From NCBI GenBank assembly GCA_023614405.1, contig CM042694.1, positions 86,473,285 through 86,537,284 of the forward strand: a stretch of DNA of 64,000 nt, written 5' to 3'. This stretch comes from Avena insularis (lineage: Eukaryota > Streptophyta > Magnoliopsida > Poales > Poaceae). Below the pieces are notes generated by a model. That model saw only the letters and a program-made list of their open reading frames with translations. It had not been told where the DNA came from and did no database searches. The first letter of the stretch is position 1. Every line of letters begins with the position of its first letter. Position numbers and translations under genes: made by a program. Shown piece after piece: positions 33,633 to 44,420 of the stretch.

Positions 33633-34451
33633 TCAGATCAAGTTAATTTGATCATGTTGACATGGTTTCCCTAAAAATAAAGCTAGCTGGTAGAGATGGC
33701 TAGAAGAGAGGCACTGGGAGCAGTTGAACGTCGCCTGGTTTGCCAGGGCAACCTCCATTGCGTTCCCCAACGGGGCCAACGCGGCTGTGGCAACGTTGGA
33801 AGGTTTTGTATGCCATGAAGCCTTGACCCTCCCTATAGTGATCTCTGGTTCCAGCGCACCAGGGTTCCATCCAATTTCCCGGGCATCCTGAAAAGCTCCT
33901 GAGATTCGTATGGTCTCTTCATCATGGAGATTTAGAACAGGGGATTTCTCCAAAGTTGCATCTGTCAACAGAAACTGAAAGCTCGTAGATTGAAGTTGTG
34001 TCCATCCATGAAAACATCGGGTCACGGACTCACGGTTGCACAAAGAAAGTGGAGGAAAAACATAATGTAAACGCCCAGGCACTTTTTTTTTGTATCGACA
34101 AATATATTCTTCTTCTAAAAACACGAATATATATTTTAGACTAAAACACGAACAAGTTGAAGGGCAGGTGCACACTGAAAATACCTCTAGGTATGCATAT
34201 GAAATCAGAAAGTTCACAAGTTCTACAACAATTACATTTGATACATATAACGCATGTCCGGTGAACTCAGCCACGTAACTCTTACAAGTAGAACAATTAT
34301 TAGGACAAGGGAAAGAATAGTGCTCACTTAACATGACTAGCGTCGCGGAACAACACAATTCGATACATGGAACACAATTTTCTGGTAAGAGGAGCAAAAT
34401 AAGAATACCACGAAATAATTTACAAATTTTGCTGCAAGCGTGCATGGCCAA
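33633..34451 (-). CDS. Unrecognised 272-codon ORF
   Basis: A long minus-strand frame lies between the two copies of the unknown block. The C-terminal half (FQFLLTDATLEKSPVLNLHD, ETIRISGAFQDAREIGWNPG, ALEPEITIGRVKASW) has ordinary protein-like composition. The N-terminal 140 residues are Cys/Tyr/Phe-rich and look like translated AT-rich non-coding DNA. The real coding part, if any, is probably an exon at about 33790-34030. I recognise no domain. Confidence 0.35.
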   Translation of the reverse strand: MAMHACSKICKLFRGILILLLLPENCVPCIELCCSATLVMLSEHYSFPCPNNCSTCKSYVAEFTGHALYVSNVIVVELVNFLISYAYLEVFSVCTCPSTCSCFSLKYIFVFLEEEYICRYKKKVPGRLHYVFPPLSLCNRESVTRCFHGWTQLQSTSFQFLLTDATLEKSPVLNLHDEETIRISGAFQDAREIGWNPGALEPEITIGRVKASWHTKPSNVATAALAPLGNAMEVALANQATFNCSQCLSSSHLYQLALFLGKPCQHDQINLI

Positions 34452-35269
34452 ATCCCACTACTAGTCAACTTTTCCTTCATATGGAACAAAGAGAATGTGT
34501 TCACGGGGCATTTTCATATTGCTAGCAGAATAAAAATACGCATGGATCATTTTCATACTTCTGGCAAAAGAGAGTACTCAAGGCTCCTTTTCATATTATT
34601 GGATGTGTTCATGAATCAACTCCATATTAGAAGCAGTAATAATCATATGAGGCGAATTGAAACGCTTATGGCACGGTAACACCATCATTGAACTTCAATA
34701 AAGAAATATAATAATACCAGTTTTTGTCAAAGTAGCAACAGAGGTTACTACTGATATGAAACAATAAAAAGCTAATAAATACAAGAACACTCATCAAACT
34801 ATCCGAATCACGATGCTATCACAACTACAAATTGAATAATGGGTGAACTAAAATGAGTACAGAAAAAAGTGTCCAGACAAACATTGAAGATATATTCAGA
34901 AAAAAGTGCTCAAACTACTGAGGAACCAAAAAAAAGTTGAAGGCTCGACATCTCATTCAGGTGAAATAAATGTGAGGATGCAAAATTGCATGTTACCTCT
35001 GTTTAAAACATCATGACGCGTTATTGAGCAAACCCGTTTCGAGTAGGTGATGGACGGAAGTTGAAGGACGAATATTGTCCCGTAGAGAAGTACATGGACC
35101 AAACCTCACCAAACCCATAAATTCAGTGGACTAAACATACGTTACTTGGAAATATAATGCCCCTTTCTTTAATCAGTCTAGAAGGCTGATCAAAATTATT
35201 ATTTGATTTATTTTTTCAAGTTTGCACAGTGCTTCATTAGGATTTTGCCTGCTCTACATGATCTAATTC
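34452..35269. other. Intergenic DNA, nothing recognised
   Basis: AT-rich, with words such as TTTTCATATTxxTxG repeated three times around 34515-34600, but no gene or element terminus. Confidence 0.45.
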
Positions 35270-36140
35270 TTGTTTTTTTTTCACACCCGCATATGATGGG
35301 GATGGCAATAAAACACAACTACATGAAAAGAGCATTTGAAAGTAACACTGCATTCGAATAAATTGACCAATTCACTCTTAAGCTCACACTCAAAGTGTTT
35401 TGCACATCAAAATAGCATGTCAAACTCTAGCTAGCGGTTGTGTGTAGTGTAGATATATTATTGCATTATGTGAAGGCGCCAAAGTGTGCTTTAAGGTATA
35501 CCACTAATCTATCATACTCAAATCTTTTCACCATGAGATGTCGGGGGCAACCAAATTCCCTTGATCCTACAGTTTGATTATATTTTTATCTATGTCGTTC
35601 ATGGTCACCACTTTGTTCGTCTGACTAAACAGCCACATTCGCCTTATTTGGACTTACCGTGCCAACATTGCTTTAGGTGGTTAGCGGGTTAGTGATGTTT
35701 GAGCCGACTGTAGAGTATTAAGCAGTGTTAGGGGTACCAGTATTGCGTGCGCACACTTTCAATAGACCCGGTGGTCGCATCCCTAGCAATCATCAACGTG
35801 ATCAACATCGGTGTCGCCAACTTCAAGTGGATGATGCGCGTCTTCTACATTCTCATTGACAGCATCTAGTAGTTCCTCGACATGTACATGGCAATGAACA
35901 TGTGGGTGGCCAGCCTCCACGAATTCCGCAGTAGCCAAGCTGATGTGGTGTGGCCCAAGCTAAGAACACCTCATACCAGCCAGATTATTGTAACCTAGGG
36001 TCAATGGAGTGAAACAACGTCCAAGGATCCGTTGGTAGATGAGAACAACAGCGGCGAGTATGTGCACGTGGATTCTTATTATTGCAGTGTGACTTTGACA
36101 CGGCTCAAGGCACGTAGATACACTGCCCCAATCGGCACAT
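35270..36140 (+). pseudogene. Unrecognised gene-like block, copy 2
   Basis: Diverged copy of 32390-33400, about 2.9 kb downstream in the same orientation. The best conserved peptide is WMMRVFYILIDSI, two stops, FLDMYMAMNMWVASLHEF, then VVWPKLRTPHTSQI. The copies share the distal word CTCAAGGCACGTA(G/A)ATACA. Copy 2 is shorter between these points. Confidence 0.55.
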
Positions 36141-36489
36141 AGATACACGTTTGATATTGTGCGGAACTAGAGCTCTCATTTTTTTTCATTGCTAAAGCAC
36201 GCTTATGAGTTTCATTTCTTCGTTTCCCTATAGGTTGTCTGGTATTGTGCGGATCTAGAGCTCTCATTATTTTTACGTGAGCCTTCCCAGCTCGGCTCCT
36301 AAGTGATTCTCGTGTGTTGTTGAATTTTTCGCTTTCCTTTCTTTTCACAAATCGACTTATCTTGGTTTTGCATTAGTTTATTCGAATATCTTGTTTGGCT
36401 TCCTTGGATGATGGCAATGAATGTCTTGTTTTATCTTCCTTATAATCAAACATTTTTTGTGTAGTGAGAAATTGAAAATGGTACTCGTG

Positions 36490-36545
36490 TTTTTTCCCTC
36501 TTCTAATAGAATAGGCAGTGCTCCTGCCGGTTGCTCCAAAAAAAA
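36490..36545 (+). mobile_element. LINE 3' tail
   Basis: CTAATAGAATAGGCAGTGCTCCTGCCGGTTGCTCC plus an A8 tail. The same tail sequence occurs on the minus strand at 37722-37770. It marks the 3' end of a plus-strand LINE fragment whose upstream part (36150-36490) has no recognisable ORF. Confidence 0.65.
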
Positions 36546-37721
36546 TGAATAGTGTCAAGCTGCTTTTGAAGGACCGGACAAATGAATGAGCATTTCATAT
36601 ATAGTTAACCAAATGCAGATTTATCCATTTCTGAACCCCGCGCTTATGTTCTTCGCTTCTATTTAACTTGACATGTATCAAAGACGCAGAAGAACAAAGC
36701 CACCGAGCCACTGCACACCATCTGGTTATCTGAATCCCTTATCTATTTCTTTCAAATAGCAAATCGGTGGGAAGCTCCCAAAACGGCATGTGACTCTTTT
36801 CTGTAAGTTTTTTTGCTTGTCTCGTGTTTTAGCTGGTCGATATCCTCTTTTCCATTACTTTGTGAAGTGAAATATGTTGCTTCATAATAATAGGCCTAAA
36901 GCGAATCAACCTGTATTAATTGTTTAGATTCCTAAGGCCTGCTCTTTGCAGGAGTATTGCTGGTCTTCTTTTGCTCTCGGGTGTGCTCCTCGTCCCTCTG
37001 CTTGGTCGCTCTGACATGGATTTGAGCAAGGAGAACAGTCACCGGAAGGTGATTTGGAGGAGGGGGCCGGCCATTACTCGCTAATACTGCTCTGTTGGAG
37101 GTGGGTCATTTTGCCATCTATAATTTTGTATTTAGTTACTTGGGCACTGAAAAATGGTAGACTAATTGTTGGTCCTTCACAAGATACGTTAAGTTTTCTG
37201 AATCTCTCGTTCCTTATCTTTATATATTTCTGAGTGTGCCTTTTTGGACTGTTTGAGCACTGAACAGTCTTGCCATGTTGACCATTCCTTATGTCTTTGT
37301 CATATTGGTAGGCATTGCAGTGTCTTTGTAATGTTGGTTATTCATGAGCATACGACATTAATTTTTTACAGTGCCCACTCATAAGTGATTTACGCATGTA
37401 GTTCCAACTCCAGAGAGGCTTCCTGCAGCATACTTCGTGGTCAGGTTGAAGAGGAGGTCATCCAACGACTTCATGATGTTGATTATTTCGGCGTTGAGGT
37501 AATCTCTATTTATATAGCTTACTTTGATGTGATCCTTGAATATGTCTACTGTAAATTTACTCAACTGAATCTCCCTCTTTTATTTCATACACAAATACTT
37601 TTCTGCAATATTACAAACTGAATTTGTGCATTTAAGTTGGGACTGGAATTAGTCTTGAACTATGACCAATATTTTAGCATGTAATCGACTTGCACCATGA
37701 TTGCTTACGCAAGTGACCCTT
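36546..37721. other. Intergenic DNA with possible exon-like fragments
   Basis: Two short GC-balanced islands, 36955-37110 and 37399-37497, are bounded by AG and GT and could be captured exons. Their translations match nothing I recognise. The rest is AT-rich. Confidence 0.35.
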
Positions 37722-39160
37722 TTTTCTTTTCTTTGTTTAGAGCGACCAGCAGGAACTCTGCCTTTTCTATTAGAAGAAGAGAAATAACCAGTTTGAAGGA
37801 AAACTGGTCAAAAAACGATACAAAACACAAAACACACGTGTCTGGCTTATAAGGGAAATCAGACAAAGGAAACCAACATGACATGGTTTTTTCAAGAAAA
37901 CCGAAAAAAAACTCATGCACGGCCGCACTACCTAGCTCAACTAGGCCTGGAGCGCCGCCGATGATGCCAACACGACGGCAACGGCTTGCACTCCGATTAC
38001 CTGGTCCACGTCCCTGGAAAGGAAGTCAAAGCCGAAGGAGAACGGCTAGGCCTTTCAAGCTTCACAGCGAGAGGCAGGCTACACTGAAGCAAGGCTGGCG
38101 GCACTCGGACGCGATGGGACCCAAAGACGTCGACTCGACCCGTAGCACCAGCAACCCCGAGACTAGCATCCAACCCTCCAAAAATTGACGCCTCGAAGGA
38201 GTGGCCCCGGAGTGATAGACGGATGGATGTCGGGACTCCACAAACAATGTCCCAAGAGGGAAATGGCGCCCTCAAGCGCCGCCGCTATCGGCACCGACCA
38301 AGTCGAGCTAGACTTTCATCCAGAGATCCTTCACCACCTCCAAGAGCCATCACGAAGACAGCCCATGCCGCCCAGCGAGCACGACCACGGGTGATGGAGA
38401 AGACACCTACGCCAACAGAGGCAATCATCACCACCCACACGACCAAAGTAGAAGACCCTTCCCCCCCCCCCCCCCCCCCACCAAACTCCCAGAGCCACCG
38501 CTCCGGCATCCACGCGCAGCAGGGCGACGCCACGATAACCCGCCACCATTTGGAGACGCCAAAAAACAGCGCCCCTCCCACCAAGAGCGGCACCGCCGTC
38601 CAAACTCCACCAGGATGTTGATGCCACACCGGAGCTCCACGCGGTCGCATGTCTCCCGGAGCCCGGAACGGGCCAGTCTCCAGCCACCCCTGAGGCACGG
38701 CCAAGGCCAAAGCTCGTCGGCGACATCGCCGCGGCGCCTCCGCGCCACCGTCCTCTCCGTGGCCACCACCACCGCAGAGCTGCAGTAACCGGCCAGAACC
38801 GCGGCGCCTCGGCCAGCCTGCCACGCGCAATGGCCCCAGCAGGAGCCGCCGCATCCAGCAGATGAGGGCGCAACCTCCATCGGCGACCTCCGCGCCGAGG
38901 AGCCGGTTTTCCTGCGCCGATGGCCGCCGTCCCCTTCCCCATCGGATCTGACTGGTGCCGACGCCACAACGAGAGAGGGACCTCCCTCGGCACTGTTTGG
39001 CAGCGGGGGCCCGCTGCCACCATGGCATGGGAGCCGGCGGCAGCGGCGGCGGGGGAGCGCCGGAGAGGGGATGGGAGTGGTGGCAGTGGCGGGCGCCCCC
39101 GGTGTCGCGTGGGGAGCGGCACGGGGTGGAGGGGTGGGTTTTCAGGTTTAAACAAAGAAC
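37722..39160 (-). mobile_element. GC-rich non-LTR (LINE-like) unit without RT
   Basis: The left end (3' end on the minus strand) has an A-rich tail and the TAATAGAAAAGGCAGAGTTCC tail word. The right two thirds are GC-rich, with many GGCGGC words, like a LINE 5' region. Large overlapping minus-strand frames (up to 278 codons) are composition-driven. There is no RT domain. A C19 run lies inside. Confidence 0.55.
38461..38479 (+). repeat. Poly-C run
   Basis: Nineteen consecutive C. It can form i-motif/G-quadruplex structures and is a likely assembly-length uncertainty. Confidence 0.9.
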
Positions 39161-39309
39161 TACTCACTCGGCCACCCTTTTTCTTTTTATAGATTGATTG
39201 ACATACTATAATACTGGTTCAGATCTTTCGATTGTCGCACTAACCTAATGTATGATTTCTGATCCTGATCTGAGCTGCATCAAAATATGCTTGGAATTTT
39301 TTTTAAGTT

Positions 39310-39960
39310 CACTTTTTTTTTCGAGAAAAGATCCGGATCTATTTTATGAGTTCATAAGAAGTACAAAGTATCCTAAACATAATAAAAATTACATCGAGGT
39401 CTTTGGACCACCTAACGACCACTATTGCCGCCAGAGCGAGCCGCCGACGCGCCGCTGTCGCCGCTCCATTACGGAGCCGGCATGCCATTGTTGATGACAG
39501 TCGGGAAGTCTTCATGCACGTGTCCATAAGGACCAGCGCCCCAGAGATGAAGTTGTCGCCATTGAACCCTTGAATTGATCCGAAACTTATGACACCAAAC
39601 CTAAAACACACGTAGACTGGACGAGATCCAGAACACACGTAGACTGGACGAGATCCACCACTCCATGGAAGCGGCGACCAGACGAATCCCCACCCTCCTC
39701 AACGCCAGCAGCAGGATCGTCGCCGACGAGGTGAAAGAGGAGGTGGGTATACCTTATTCTTGTCCCGCACAACGCCGCCATAGCCACCATAACGACGATG
39801 TCGGATGACCAAACTCTAACTTTAGGGACCCTTCTACACCGCCGAGCGCAGGTCCGAGGTCCCCACCGCCGGAGCGGCAAGCAGAGGAGGCGGGGATCCA
39901 TCGATGCTCGATCGCAGACGACGAGGACGAAGTAGATCGTGGCAAGTTCACGATTAATCT
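39310..39960 (-). mobile_element. Non-LTR-like 3' segment
   Basis: It begins with a T-rich run and TTCGAGAAAAGATCC, followed by AGTACAAAGTATCCTAAACA and GAGGTCTTTGGACCACCTA. This arrangement is common at 3' ends of grass non-LTR repeats on the minus strand. A tandem duplication of 27 bp (ACACGTAGACTGGACGAGAT core) lies at 39605-39658. Confidence 0.4.
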
Positions 39961-40449
39961 GAATTTATCATGAACGTTGGGTATGACATGGTAAAGAGGG
40001 TCATTCTTTTTTAGTCAGTATGTATGAGATGGTCAGAAACAACAAGTGTTCAATGTAACTTGCAAGCGGAATAGATTCTCTTGCAAGACAAATTGATGGA
40101 ATAGATTCTATCTTAGTTGTTGTTACTTGAACTTCCATGATTTAGGGATGGTTTTAATTAGGAGAATTGACCAAGACTAATTACTCGATTCACTGTATTT
40201 TTTCGTTTTGAAATTACGGATTTTGAACACCATATATCTTGCCAAAGACGCATGCTTTACTCGTATCTATTTTATCTTTGCTTTATTTACAATAGGTAAT
40301 GCTGAAATCATGCTACCCATAAGGTGATTGTTGCCTCACTTCCCTGTTTTTGGATGTTTCTCTACCAACTTTAGGGCACATAACAACTGTCCTATTTGTA
40401 TATTTGTACTGCACTGGCAAATCCATCTCAGGATGTGCCAAAACCACCA

Positions 40450-41795
40450 CTACAGAAGAAAAAAACGGACACTACACCAGCGACGGAAATCGATTGAGAT
40501 TTAGGAGAGGTAAGCAAGTACAACCCCGAAATCGATTGAGATTTAGGAGAGGTAAGCAAGTACTCCCCGACCCCTCCTCTCGACCCCATGCGGCGGCGCC
40601 GCCTCGCTGCCAGCCAGCCCTCCCGACGCCCTCCTCGCCACGGCCGGTTCGTCACGGACAAATCTCCAGGCGTGGCGTGGCGGGGCCCTAGTTCACAGAC
40701 GTCGCTTCCATGGCGGCAGCAGCTCGAGATCCAGGCATCGATGGCGGCGCTCCAGCGGATCTCCAGCAATGATGGCAGGTGGGCGGCGGCCAGTGAGCTC
40801 TGACGGCAACGGTCCCTGGGCGGCGGGGCGGCGGATGGTGTCGAGATCTAGGGTTCCTAGATAGGTGACGTCTTCGCCTCCTCGACGTCGGCCGGTGTCG
40901 TCCGGAGGTATTCTGTGGTGTACTTTGCATCATGAGGGCACCCGGGGTGGAGGCCCTTGGTTTTGTGGAGGAGGACATCTTCTCCGTCGAAGGTGGCCGG
41001 CCTGCGGCTGGATTGGCAGATCTCGCGATCCGTCTTCCAGTCCCAGCAGCGAGGCGGGGAGACCTAGGTGCCAGTGAAAACCGAGCCATTTGGCAGGCGA
41101 TGGCGGTGTTACCACGTCGTTACCTTAATGAAGGCATCACCGTGCACCTTGTGTCGACCTCAATCGTGCTACTCAGGAGAAATCCTAAGATCTTCGGGTC
41201 AGGTGATGGCGCTGCTGCGGTGTTAGTATCGCATTCTCTCCTGGGAGCATCGTCTGTGGAGCAGTGTTGGATGGAAGTGGAAGGAGAGGTGGAGCGGCTA
41301 GCGCGGGTGGGGGGGAAGGGGGTGGGTGGTGTTGCTTGGCACCGTGGTGGTGTCAGTGGCTGCTGTGGCAAGAGTCGGCACATGGATCTACATGCTGAAG
41401 ATGGTTGGTGGAAGATAGTGAAGGCAGCGACATCCGGAGCGTGTGCATGGGCGTCGCTCCGTGGATATGTTGTGTGGTTCTAGAGCTCCTTTTGCTTGAG
41501 TTTGAGCCGCCGCGCCAAGGCGCTCCAGCTTCTCTTGGCGAGTGGCAATAGTGTGAGTGATCATTCGGCGGGGTCAAAACAAGTAGATAGGTGTTTGATA
41601 TATCTCATTAGGGAGCTGGCGATACAGTTATCTTTTTGCTCGGTGTTTTATTTTGGTGGTTCCGATTTGTATGATCTTTGTAATGGCTTTTGCCAAACAT
41701 TGTGGTTCTAATAATAAATAAAGGCTGTATGCATCGCTCGATGCAAAAGCCGGGCTCCGTTCCCCATTTCGGAAAAAAAAATCCATTCTCTACAG
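40450..41795 (+). mobile_element. GC-rich non-LTR (LINE-like) unit without RT
   Basis: The right end reads GGCTGTATGCATCGCTCGAT, then GCAAAAGCCGGGCTCCGTTC, followed by an A9 tail, a familiar LINE 3' end. The left two thirds are GC-rich with GGCGGCG words. No reverse transcriptase frame is found. A 36-bp tandem duplication (AAATCGATTGAGATTTAGGA core) lies at 40486-40563 near its start. Confidence 0.6.
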
Positions 41796-42944
41796 TGTGA
41801 CACATTAAAAAAAAGCTAGCGAGGATTTTTCTTCCACATAGGCAAAGAGTTCCACATTGCCAGTTAAGCATCCCAAATAGTAGATGCTAACTACATTAGC
41901 GCGATATACACAGATATGATTACACTAATTTCAGACTTTTATTCTTGCAGCAACCGGGGAAATTTGATCTGTACCAAAATGTGAAGCTAGCCCAATTGCA
42001 AGATATAAGAAAATATCCGTACTGGTCAAAACAGAGAGCCTGTATGAAAATGGCTATTTTACCCTCTCCTATCACCTGAAATACTGCATGTAATACTAGA
42101 AACTTATGCAATGCTACTAAGCATGAACTGTTTTGGCATGCTGTAATATCAAGTACCCATGTAATTATCCCAGCTATATTCTAGCTACCCTCTTTAGTTC
42201 GCTGGTGGCTGTTGTAACGTCTTGATGCAACCATACTAACTGTTTCCTTTGGCTTACCTATCATATTTGGCAAATTAAGCTACTGCATGTTGTTCTCTCC
42301 TTTGAGAGCACTTTCAAGGTGATCAAAAGTTTGAAGGAACTTGATGTATCAGAGGACAAGAAGTGTCTACCTTAACTTTCTCTCTTATGACACCCCCTGA
42401 ACTAGACGAAATGCAAAGTTCATGTTGTACAGCTTATGCAAGACAATCATGTCAGCCATGTAATCAAGTAGTAGAAGTTTGCGGCAAGTGATTGCATGAT
42501 TCTTTGGAGAGTGCGGCGTCTTTCTTTCGTTTTGTCTGTCAGTTTGCATAGGTTAATGAATTTTTTACCTCTGAAAAGTTCTTCTTGCTAGCATGTTTCC
42601 TGCCTGATCAAACCATGTAGGTACATCCATATACAGTTCATCGAGACGCCAATGAAGCTCCGAGCTGGCGTGTTGATGTAGGTGCAGAGCTGACCTATTC
42701 TGCTGACAGTTTATAACCTAGCAAAAAGCAGCATTCCTACTTTGCCACTGAAGCAGTTTTTTCGAGATTGATGCTAATCTGTCGAGAAGATTATTCCGTT
42801 ACAACCTCAATCTGCTTTATGCAGTCCGGGCATTAAGCACACACTGCAACAAGGCATGCGAATGAATGAGGTGCCACTGAAATGTTTGCCTGCTCTCATT
42901 CTCTGATTTCCATGAACTAATTACACAAAATGCACGGTTAGCAG
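41796..42944. other. Intergenic DNA, nothing recognised
   Basis: AT-rich sequence with no coding frames of note, no terminal repeats and no tandem structure. Confidence 0.5.
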
Positions 42945-43133
42945 TGTTAGAGATATTAGGGGTTTAAATATTTCGTTCACATGTATTTTATATTTTGGTA
43001 TCTACCGATATTGAGTAGTACTCCAGTTGGTATACATTTGTATTCTGATGACACCGTACGGTTATGCCTCGGATATAAATCAACACGCAACCGATGTGAT
43101 CTCCAAGTATTGTGACTGCCAAAACCGTTGACA

Positions 43134-43145
43134 TGGTATCAGAGC
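43134..43145 (+). other. Primer binding site of the copia fragment
   Basis: TGGTATCAGAGC directly after the LTR-like end ACA; complementary to initiator tRNA-Met. Confidence 0.85.
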
Positions 43146-43428
43146 AAGTCTCTTCCACAACCTATCTACCTACGAAATACACCGCCGCTGCCGCAACTTC
43201 TTTGGCTGCTGCTGTAGGTTCTCCTGTCGTCGCCGCCAAAATCCCTCACGCCGCCACAGATCCTCTGCCACTGTTAAACCCAAAAGCCACACACAAAATC
43301 AAAAGCCAAGACAAATCGCCGCCGCCGTAGTTTTCTCTACCGCCGTCGCCTTCCAACAAAACAAAAACATCCACACAAACACCCCAAAACCCATTGTCGT
43401 CGCCGCAATTTCCGTTGCCACCACCGCA

Positions 43429-43975
43429 ATGTCGTCCTCCTCATCCTCTGTGACCGCGTTGGCAGCTGCCCTTGGTGCGCCGCCTGCTCAACTCCTCACA
43501 AGGGAGAATGCCCTAGTTTGGAAAGCCCTTGCAATTCCTGCCCTGCATGGAGCTCGTGTCCTCAACCTCGTGAAGGGGCTCGAAAAAGCACTGGCAGAAG
43601 AGATTGAAGTCGAGGACACCAATGGCAAGAAGACGAAGGTCGAGAACTCCAATTACGTCAATTGGCTCACTAGGGATCAGCAAGTTCTGAGGTATATTTT
43701 TTAACTCCCTGTCGCCAGATATGTAGTACTTGACATCCGCTGAGGTGTGGCAGACCATTGAAACCCTCACCACAACTCAATCCCACTTTCTGTTGAGAAA
43801 TATTTTTCAAGATGAAAAACCCTGGCCTCTGAACTTGCTGTTGGAAAACCGCTGGACGATGATGAATTAATTTGGTCAATATTGCATGGTCTTTGAGAAT
43901 TCTACAGCACCCTGAAAACAAAGGCGACCCAGCAAAACGTTGAGATACTCGCTTTCATTTAAAATCTGAAGAACT
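43429..43975 (+). pseudogene. gag: Copia gag fragment
   Basis: The frame reads LLTRENALVWKALAIPALHG, then ARVLNLVKGLEKA and YVNWLTRDQQVLRYI before a stop at 43702. This is the N-terminal part of the gag (UBN2-type) domain of plant copia elements. The match resumes brokenly as VEKYFSR and KPLDDDELIWSILHGL in a shifted frame. Internal sequence between these parts is missing relative to typical gag. No zinc knuckle or pol follows. Confidence 0.8.
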
Positions 43976-44420
43976 CTTTTCTTTGAAAGGAGAGCCCCGA
44001 AGGGCCTGGAAGCAATTATATTAAACACAAACAGAGGAGGAGTACAATATTACAGAAGACCCTATAAGAAGCAAAAATAATACATAGGTCCCCATTTTAT
44101 GTGGAGAAGACCACACTGAAAGATATGGGATGCAATGAGGTCCCTCCCTATCTCCTCTGCCGAGCCGGAGGTCAGTTGCACCACCGCGAGGACGGAACCA
44201 CTTGCTTCAGTGCCGATGTTGGACGTGGTCACTGTCGCGAAAGGAGGCCTCCGATGGAGGTTGAAAAGACGTCAGAGCTCACCGGCTTTGACGGACGGCA
44301 TGCAGCCGTCAGGATAAAGCTCGCCGATGTTGCTTCCAAGCTCCGGAAATCCCTGACGCAAGAATCCTCGTAAGCTTCGTCGAGGTCGAGCGACCCGTAC
44401 TTCAGCGCAACACTCCTACC
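43976..44420 (-). mobile_element. Dispersed repeat, non-LTR-like tail
   Basis: TTTGAAAGGAGAGCCCCGAAGGGCC at the copia junction, with the following AATTATATTAAACAC, looks like the 3' end of a grass retroposon on the minus strand. The rest is moderately GC-rich without a recognised domain. Confidence 0.35.

Larger units (their letters stand above)
42945..43975 (+). mobile_element. Truncated Ty1-copia element
   Basis: A short LTR-like segment (42945-43133, TGTTAGAGATA ... GTTGACA) is followed directly by the primer site TGGTATCAGAGC (43134-43145), then leader and gag. The element stops inside gag and has no pol and no 3' LTR, so it is a 5' fragment. Confidence 0.75.

Noticed and set aside
38285..39167. 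Minus-strand frames of 179-278 codons
   Set aside because: Three overlapping frames in a GC-rich LINE-like body, and no domain in any. Typical composition artefact.
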